Assembly: GCA_964497475.1 (NCBI GenBank)
Contig: CAZCDM010000004.1
Coordinates: forward strand, 1-35,597
Direction of reading: 5' to 3'
Origin: CAZCDM01 sp964497475
Lineage (GTDB): Bacteria; Planctomycetota; Phycisphaerae; SM23-33
DNA: 35,597 bases
A model generated the notes under the pieces. It did not search any database. It was not told the origin of the DNA and saw nothing but the letters and a program-made list of their open reading frames with translations. This document shows positions 29,915 to 35,597 of this stretch, one piece after another (positions within the stretch are counted from its first letter, which is position 1; every line of letters starts with the position of its first letter). Position numbers and translations under genes: made by a program.

Positions 29915-29934
29915 CCTGCTTGTATTATAGCAGG
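29915..29934 (-). promoter_or_regulatory. Extended -10 promoter within a palindrome
   Basis: On the minus strand TGCTATAAT (29924-29932) is a perfect extended -10 box, about 44 nt before the PEP-CTERM gene. It is framed by the inverted repeat CCTGCT (29915-29920) / AGCAGG (29929-29934), which could be an operator or a hairpin near the transcript start. No good -35 box is seen, which fits an extended -10 promoter. Confidence 0.5.
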
Positions 29935-29978
29935 CATCGGCAAAATCGGGGGGAACTTTGCAGGCTTTCCGGGCCGGC

Positions 29979-32900
29979 TCAGGCGACGGGTTCCAGCAGC
30001 TCGTCGACCTGGTCGGCCTGCTCGAACTTTACGCTGATGCGCGTCGAGATGCCCCGCTGCTGCATCGTCACGCCGTAGAGCACGCCCGCCATGGACATGG
30101 TCCGCTTGGCGTGGCTGATGATGATGAATTGCGTGCCGGGGATGAACTCGCGGACGAGGTTGTTGAAGCGGTCGGTGTTGGCTTCGTCGAGGGCGGCGTC
30201 GACTTCGTCGAGCAGGCAGAAGGGGGATGGCTTGGCCTGGAAGAAGCCGAAGATCATCGCCAGGGCGGCCATGGTTTTTTCGCCGCCGGACAGCAGGCTG
30301 ATCGAACGCAGCTCCTTGCCCGGAGGGCGGGCGACGATTTCGATGGGGCTTTCCAGCACGTCGTCGGGGTCGACGAGCGTGACGTCGGCCTTGCCGCCGC
30401 CGAAGAGCTTGCGGAAGATCGTCTGGAAGTTTTCGCGGACGGCGGTGAAGGTTTCGATGAACCGCTCGCGGCTTTCCTTATTCAGCCGGCGGATGAGCTC
30501 CTCGAGCTGGCCCTGGGCGTCGGTGACGTCGGAAAGCTGCTCGTCGAGGTAGCTGCGCCGCTGTTCGAGTTCGTCCTGCTCCTCGATGGCGTCGAGGTTG
30601 ACGTTACCCAGCCGATCGATCTTGCCGCGAAGTTCCTTGATCTCGGCTTCGACGCCCTGCCAGTCGCGATCTTCGTCGTGCTCGTAGCGGGCGTAGAGCT
30701 CGACGAGGTCCATCTGCATTTCCTCGGCGGCGCGGGTAATCAGGTCGCTGATGTGGGCATCGAGTTCGCTGATGGCCACGCGAAGCGTGTTGACCTGCTC
30801 CTGCGATTCTTCGGTGGCGGCGCGGCGGTCGGTGATCTGCCGGCGGATTTCAGCGAGGCGCTCGGCTGTGCCCTGCCGGCTCTCGGCGAGGTCGCGGACT
30901 TCCTCGTCGAGCGAAGCGCTGCTGGCGCGGTGCTCGGCGATGGCGTCGCGCGAGTCGGCGATTTCGCCCTCGGCTTCGGCGCGGCGGGTGCGGTCGAGTT
31001 CGATAGTCCGACGGCACTGCTGGAGTTCGTCGTCCATGTCCTGCTTCTGGCGGGTGCGGGCGGCCAGGGCGTCGGTGAGGCTGAGGTGCTTCTGCTCGGC
31101 CTCGGCCAGGGCGACGCGCAGGTCGTTGCCCTTCTGCTGCGTCTCGGCCAGTTCGGTCCGGGCGCGGTCGAGTTCAGCGGTAAGGGTTTCGATGGCCTCG
31201 CCGCGCTGCTGGCGGGTGGCTTGGAGCTGTTCGATCTGCCGGGCCAAGGCGGTTTGACGCTCGGCCGAGGCGGTGATTTTTTCGGCAATCTCCTTCAGCG
31301 CGGCGGCAAGACGAGGCTGGCGCTGCTGGGCTGAGGCGATCTTCTCGTCGAGGGCGGAGAGGTTTTTCTCGCACTCGGTCTTTTCGTAGCCGGCCTGGGT
31401 CAGGGCGGTGCGGAGCTCTTCGAGCTGGGCATCGAGCTGCTGGCGTGCCTGGCGGGCCTGGGTGCACTGGGCGTCAAGGGCGGCGATCGATTCGTCGAGT
31501 TCGGCGACCTGACTCTGGAGGTCGGCCAGCTCGCTCTGGCGGGAGATCACGCCCTGGGACTGGGCGACCTGCCCCAGGCGGACGCGGCCGGTGGCGTCGA
31601 GCAGCTCGCCTTGCTTGGTTACGAAGCGGTAGCCCGGCGGGCAGGCGCGGGCGGCGGCGAAGGCGTCGTCGAGGGTTTTGACGGCGAAGGTATGGCCCAG
31701 CAGTCGCCAGAGCAGCGGTTCGAGATCGTCGGGGAATTTGACCCAGTCCAGCACGCAGGCGGTGACTTGCGGCAGGAGCAGGGCGACGTCGTCGCCGGGC
31801 AGAGAGGCCTGGCGGTCGAGGCAGACGATGTGGGCCTGGCCGTTGTCGTCGAGCAGTTCGGTGATGGTCTGGGAGTCGGCGCAGAGGGCGTCGGCCGAGT
31901 CGGCCAGGAGGTATTCGTCCGCGCCGGCCAGAGCCGCTTCGACGAGCCCGGCCCGGCCGATGGAGGTGCGAATCTCGTCGCCCAGCAGCCCGCGAATCGA
32001 CGAGAGCTTGCCGTCGCGCACGGCCTGCATGACCCGCCGCGTGCCCTCACCGAGGCCCTCCATGGCCTGGTGCATTTCATCGAGGGTATGGATGCGTCCC
32101 TGCAGTGCGCTGCGACGGTCGCGGGCGGCGGTGAGCTGCTCGCGGAGGTCCTGTTCAGAATCTTCCAGGCCGGCCGCCTCGGCCTTGCGCTGCTCGAGGG
32201 CGGTGCGGGTCTCAGCGAGAACCGCTTGGACCTGCTCGAGCCGCTGGGTCTGCGTGGTGCGGTCGGCCTGGAGTCCATCGAGGGAAGCAGCGTTTTCCTC
32301 GACCTGCCCGGCGGCGCGGAGGCGGTCTTCTTCCAGCTTCTCCTGCCGGATGGTGATGGTCTGGATTTCGCCCTGGTGCTGGGCGATCTGGCGGTCGAGG
32401 TCGGCCAGGGCTGCCTGGGCCTGGTCCAGCTCGCCCTGGCGGCGGGTGATGTTGTTCTGCGCCTCGGCGGTCGCGTCGCGAAGCTGCTCGCTCTGCTGGC
32501 GAAGCTCGGCGGTGCGGGCCTCGATGCCCGCCAGTTCGCCGGTTCGGGATTCGATCTCGGCGATGACATCTTTGAGACGGTCTTCGAGTTCGCCGGCGCG
32601 GTCGGTGCTGGTGGCCATCTGCTGGCTGAGTTCCTCCAGCCGGCGGGACTGCATGGCGATGCGTTCTTCCAGCGTGGAGACCTGGGCGTTGATGGAGGCG
32701 AGCTGGCTTTGTGCTTGCTGGTGGCTTTGTTCAAGCTGGGTGGCCTCGGCTTCGGCGGCGCGCTGGGCGGCTTCGAGCTGGGCGATGCGCCCGTTGGCCG
32801 CGGCGAGCGTGTCGCTGGCTGCATCGAGCTGGGCCTGCTTGCCGGTGCGGACGTTTTTCTGCCGGTGGTATTGGCTGAGGATGTGCAGGCTGCGAAGCTC

Positions 32901-33596
32901 GCGCAGGCGGGTGGTGTACTCCTGGTAGTTGCGGGCTTTGGTGGCCTGGATTTTGATGCTCCGCAGCCGCTTGTCGACCTCGCCGACGATGTCCTGGAGC
33001 CGGAAGAGGTTCTGTTCGACGCGGTCGAGTTTGCGGAGGGCTTCTTTTCGGCGTTGCTTGTATCGGCTGATGCCGGCCGCTTCGTCGAAGAAGGCGCGGC
33101 GTTCGTCCTGGCTGGCCTGGAGGAACTGGGTGACGCGCCCCTGCTCGATGATGCTGTAGGCGCTGCCGCCCAGGCCGGTATCGAGGAACATCTCTTTGAT
33201 GTCCCGCAGCCGGGCCGGGTTGTTGTTGATGAGGTACTCGCTCTGCCCGGAGCGGTAGAGTCGGCGGGTGATGCTGATGGTGTCGGTGGTGTCCGGCTCG
33301 CCGGGTGCGGCGTGGTGGAGCTTGAGCATGCCCTCGGAGTTATCGAACACCAGCGTGACCGACGATCGGCCTGCGGGCTTTCGGCTGCTCGTGCCGTTGA
33401 AGATGACGTCCATCATCTCGCCGCCGCGCAGGCTCTTGGCGGACTGCTCGCCGAGGACCCACTTGATGGCGTCGACGACGTTGCTCTTGCCGCAGCCATT
33501 GGGCCCGACGACACAACTGATGCCCTGATCGAAATCAAACACGGTCTTATCGGCAAAGCTCTTAAAGCCGTGCATGATGAGTTGGGTGAGTTTCAT
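29979..33596 (-). CDS. smc: Chromosome segregation protein SMC
   Basis: This full-length 1205-aa condensin subunit compacts and segregates the chromosome. The N-terminal head has Walker A GPNGCGKSN near residues 31-39. Two long coiled-coil arms (about 170-500 and 680-1020) flank a hinge near 520-650 (GLLGDEIRTSIGRAGLVEAAL and GYRFVTKQGELLD). The C-terminal head carries the signature SLLSGGEKTM near 1100 and Walker B FCLLDEVDAALD near 1127. No scpA or scpB is in the window. The ATG at 33596 starts the typical MKLTQLIMHGFKSFAD; the ribosome site (GGAAG) is weak. The gene follows the FlgI-like gene by 54 nt. Confidence 0.97.
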   Translation of the reverse strand: MKLTQLIMHGFKSFADKTVFDFDQGISCVVGPNGCGKSNVVDAIKWVLGEQSAKSLRGGEMMDVIFNGTSSRKPAGRSSVTLVFDNSEGMLKLHHAAPGEPDTTDTISITRRLYRSGQSEYLINNNPARLRDIKEMFLDTGLGGSAYSIIEQGRVTQFLQASQDERRAFFDEAAGISRYKQRRKEALRKLDRVEQNLFRLQDIVGEVDKRLRSIKIQATKARNYQEYTTRLRELRSLHILSQYHRQKNVRTGKQAQLDAASDTLAAANGRIAQLEAAQRAAEAEATQLEQSHQQAQSQLASINAQVSTLEERIAMQSRRLEELSQQMATSTDRAGELEDRLKDVIAEIESRTGELAGIEARTAELRQQSEQLRDATAEAQNNITRRQGELDQAQAALADLDRQIAQHQGEIQTITIRQEKLEEDRLRAAGQVEENAASLDGLQADRTTQTQRLEQVQAVLAETRTALEQRKAEAAGLEDSEQDLREQLTAARDRRSALQGRIHTLDEMHQAMEGLGEGTRRVMQAVRDGKLSSIRGLLGDEIRTSIGRAGLVEAALAGADEYLLADSADALCADSQTITELLDDNGQAHIVCLDRQASLPGDDVALLLPQVTACVLDWVKFPDDLEPLLWRLLGHTFAVKTLDDAFAAARACPPGYRFVTKQGELLDATGRVRLGQVAQSQGVISRQSELADLQSQVAELDESIAALDAQCTQARQARQQLDAQLEELRTALTQAGYEKTECEKNLSALDEKIASAQQRQPRLAAALKEIAEKITASAERQTALARQIEQLQATRQQRGEAIETLTAELDRARTELAETQQKGNDLRVALAEAEQKHLSLTDALAARTRQKQDMDDELQQCRRTIELDRTRRAEAEGEIADSRDAIAEHRASSASLDEEVRDLAESRQGTAERLAEIRRQITDRRAATEESQEQVNTLRVAISELDAHISDLITRAAEEMQMDLVELYARYEHDEDRDWQGVEAEIKELRGKIDRLGNVNLDAIEEQDELEQRRSYLDEQLSDVTDAQGQLEELIRRLNKESRERFIETFTAVRENFQTIFRKLFGGGKADVTLVDPDDVLESPIEIVARPPGKELRSISLLSGGEKTMAALAMIFGFFQAKPSPFCLLDEVDAALDEANTDRFNNLVREFIPGTQFIIISHAKRTMSMAGVLYGVTMQQRGISTRISVKFEQADQVDELLEPVA

Positions 33597-33650
33597 CGGG
33601 GCATCTTCCGTAATGCGCAGGTGCAGTCCGTTGCTAGGTAACCCCAATAT

Positions 33651-35489
33651 CTAGCGGTCCGGCCTGTCCGGACGCCCACCAGATGGGGTTGTTTTGTATA
33701 TTTTCCTTATCTCGGGCAGAGGTTGCAAGACGAATTTTGCGCGAATATGGCCCTTTTTGCACATATCGTTAACTACAGTAACCACCTGGGAATAGGTCAG
33801 GCCGAGGCCTGGCACTTCCAGTGTTTTCGGATCGGGTCTGGGCATGTCGCCCAGCACGCGGATCAGCTCGGCCGCCCGGAAGGGGATGACGAACCGCTTG
33901 CTTGGCTTGCCGTTGGGGAGCTTGCGGAACACGGCCACGTGGGGGACGCGGCAGGCGGGGTCTTCGTGGTCGGGCTTGGCCTGGCGGGAGACGACCGTCA
34001 CATCGCCGGTGGATGACTCGTAGAAAATCGGATTGGCCAGGGGCATGGCCTCGCCGAAGAGGGCAAACTTGGGCTGGAGGGTCTGGTTGGCGTAGATGAC
34101 GTAATTCTGCCCCGAGTCGACCACATCCAGAAGGAACGACGCGGACTGATCGCCGTAGGGGCCCCGATCGACATCGAATCGCTTGACCGCCTGGTAGTCG
34201 CCGCGGGCCAGCAGGGCCTCGTAGGCGGTGATGCGGACCAGTTCATTATCGCCGCTGAGCAGTTTCCGCAGCACCGGCCCGGCGGCGATGAGGTCCGGAT
34301 GCTTGCCGAGCTCTTCGATGGCCTGGAGCTGGAACGCACTGTTCCCGTCGGCGGCGAAGTCAACAACGGTGGGCCCGGCCAGGGCGGTATCGTTGAGCCG
34401 AAGGCCCGCCCGGGCTGCAAAGTAGCGCACCGCCGGATTCTTCGACGAGTAGCTCTTCTGGATAATCGGCAGGATGCCGCCTCCCATGGCTTCCCAGGTC
34501 AGGGTCAGCGCTTCGTAGTTCGCGCCGGGCTTGGCGAGGGCGGCGGCGATTTCATTCGCCTTTTTCGTATACGCCCCCTGGCCGGCACGGATCGGCAGGT
34601 GCATGACCAACTGGAGGAAATACGCATAGTGCCTTCGGTAATTCGGGGGAATCGTCAAATCGAGATAGCTGGCCGATCGGCTGATGGCGACCTTTTTATT
34701 GACCGGGTCGAACCGCGTGTTGATGATCTGCTGGAGCAGGTTGGACATGTGATAGCTGGGTTTGTACAGCTGCAGCCGAACGGGCATGCCCCGGCTGGTC
34801 ACCCCGCCACCGAGGATGCGCCCCTGGCGGAGCTTGGCGCGGTCTTCGATATTGGCGGGGTTGATGAAGGGATTGATGAAGATGGCGCCACCGGCCTGGG
34901 CTTGGGTTTTCTTGTACGCCGTCGATGTACCTCCCCCGCCCAGCCAGGATAGATCCCGCGGCAGGAGGTAGCCGCCCTCGAGGCTGACCGTTCCGGTACG
35001 CGGAGCCGCCCGGACCAGTACATCAATGGCGGTTCCCTTGGGCGCCCCGGTGAGGATGATGGCCTCGATGTTGACGATGGCGGTATCCTTGTCGGCCAGG
35101 AACTGCGCAACCGACACATCCGCGTAGCCGATCTGCTTGGTCAGCAGCTTCAACTGCCCGCTGAGATACTTCACCAACGAATTCTTCAGCGCGGGGGGCA
35201 CTTCACTCGACCCCTTGTCGATCAGGCCGATGACCACGCCGGGCGCGCCGATGGGGGTGTCGCTGGCCCCGAGGAGGGCGGCGACTTCGGCGACGGTTCC
35301 CTTGACGTCGGGGGGCACGACGAATTCTTCTTCCTCGTCGCGTGCCTTGGCGTCTTTGTCTTTCTCGCCGAACCAGCCGAGCGTATCCCAGCTGTCGCCC
35401 TCGCAGCCGGGCAGCAGCAGACTGAAGGTCAAGGCCAGCGTGAGCGTCGCGATGCGGCGCAGAAGTTCCGTGACCGGATGAGTATCCAT
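33651..35489 (-). CDS. FlgI-like (P-ring) lipoprotein with HEAT-like repeats
   Basis: The 612-aa product has a signal peptide with lipobox LLLPGC (Cys29). Residues of about 60-260 resemble the flagellar P-ring protein FlgI: GAPGVVIGLIDKGSSEVPPA corresponds to its GYGLVVGL block. GTAIDVLVRAAPRTGTVSLE and the following GGYLLPRDLS match its R-x-I-D-V and GG-x-LL blocks. Residues of about 350-450 look instead like HEAT-type helical pairs (NPAVRYFAARAGLRL, then ELVRITAYEALLARGD). The last 150 residues form an unrecognised domain. Ordinary FlgI is about 350-370 aa and is not a lipoprotein. AAGGA lies 6 nt before the ATG. Confidence 0.75.
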   Translation of the reverse strand: MDTHPVTELLRRIATLTLALTFSLLLPGCEGDSWDTLGWFGEKDKDAKARDEEEEFVVPPDVKGTVAEVAALLGASDTPIGAPGVVIGLIDKGSSEVPPALKNSLVKYLSGQLKLLTKQIGYADVSVAQFLADKDTAIVNIEAIILTGAPKGTAIDVLVRAAPRTGTVSLEGGYLLPRDLSWLGGGGTSTAYKKTQAQAGGAIFINPFINPANIEDRAKLRQGRILGGGVTSRGMPVRLQLYKPSYHMSNLLQQIINTRFDPVNKKVAISRSASYLDLTIPPNYRRHYAYFLQLVMHLPIRAGQGAYTKKANEIAAALAKPGANYEALTLTWEAMGGGILPIIQKSYSSKNPAVRYFAARAGLRLNDTALAGPTVVDFAADGNSAFQLQAIEELGKHPDLIAAGPVLRKLLSGDNELVRITAYEALLARGDYQAVKRFDVDRGPYGDQSASFLLDVVDSGQNYVIYANQTLQPKFALFGEAMPLANPIFYESSTGDVTVVSRQAKPDHEDPACRVPHVAVFRKLPNGKPSKRFVIPFRAAELIRVLGDMPRPDPKTLEVPGLGLTYSQVVTVVNDMCKKGHIRAKFVLQPLPEIRKIYKTTPSGGRPDRPDR

Positions 35490-35561
35490 AGTGGTCCTTA
35501 TCGGACCTTCGCGCGGCGCGACGTTAGAAAAAGAGCCCTGGAACGAATGGCACTGCCGTGA

Positions 35562-35577
35562 TTTTGTGTTTACAAAA
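35562..35577. other. Short perfect inverted repeat upstream of the FlgI-like gene
   Basis: TTTTGT (35562-35567) and ACAAAA (35572-35577) form a 6-bp palindrome with a 4-nt centre, in an AT-rich patch about 75 nt upstream of the FlgI-like start. It could be an operator or part of a promoter, but the window ends 20 nt later and I see no clear promoter boxes. Confidence 0.25.
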
Positions 35578-35597
35578 CCCCTCCGGCGGCAAAGGGT

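Noticed and set aside
31611..33641. 676-codon plus frame opposite smc
   Set aside because: Coiled-coil genes in high-GC DNA create long antisense frames; it shows no domain and would contradict a complete smc.

Overview
The window looks like a piece of a chromosome from a planctomycete (Planctomycetota, most likely the Phycisphaerae side). The reasons are the high GC content, tRNAs without an encoded CCA, a PEP-CTERM protein, many alanine/proline-rich lipoproteins, a planctomycete-style FlgI-like lipoprotein and short operons on alternating strands. It reads mostly as ordinary core genome: no phage, insertion sequence, CRISPR array or plasmid module is visible. One decayed intergenic patch, about 8.15-8.93 kb, carries a truncated gene and tRNA-derived repeats.

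Layout. 0-2.3 kb: a membrane-anchored SurA-N-like chaperone, then tRNA-Phe with its own promoter and a bidirectional terminator. 2.4-4.1 kb (minus): a polyamine operon, speD followed by a speE that carries an extra divergent SpeD-like domain at its C-terminus. 4.3-4.8 kb: one orphan hypothetical gene. 4.8-8.15 kb (plus): a ferrous-iron operon, DtxR-type regulator with a fused FeoA domain, then feoA and feoB. 8.15-8.93 kb: a four-helix-bundle gene fragment, three repeats of a 'tRNA 3' end plus terminator' unit, and the intact tRNA-Pro(GGG). 9.0-10.7 kb: a GT-C glycosyltransferase, possibly leaderless. 10.7-11.5 kb (minus): leuD and a DUF167 gene. 11.7-13.1 kb (plus): a lipoprotein and an EFR1-type flavodoxin/ferredoxin protein. 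13.2-16.6 kb (minus): flgC, a zinc-ribbon/GYF_2 membrane protein and gmd. 16.7-23.1 kb (plus): a membrane/repeat protein overlapping an MGDG-synthase-like glycosyltransferase, a metallophosphoesterase, yidC and a tandem-ACT protein. 23.1-25.4 kb: a lipoprotein and an AsmA-like protein with overlapping head-to-head start codons. 25.4-35.5 kb (minus): FlgI-like lipoprotein, smc, PEP-CTERM protein, frameshifted formate/nitrite-type channel, proline-rich lipoprotein and truD.

How the genes fit together. SpeD makes decarboxylated AdoMet for SpeE in a translationally coupled operon. The fused SpeD-like domain keeps the Ser/His/Cys catalytic spacing and may supply a second decarboxylase activity. 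The DtxR-FeoA protein probably senses Fe(II) and controls feoAB. Gmd, the GT-C enzyme and the MGDG-synthase-like enzyme point to sugar-nucleotide, glycan and glycolipid synthesis, and YidC, AsmA-like and SurA-like proteins to envelope biogenesis. FlgC and the FlgI-like protein are flagellar genes scattered outside any flagellar operon. Identities rest on motif recognition by eye, and promoters are consensus matches only.
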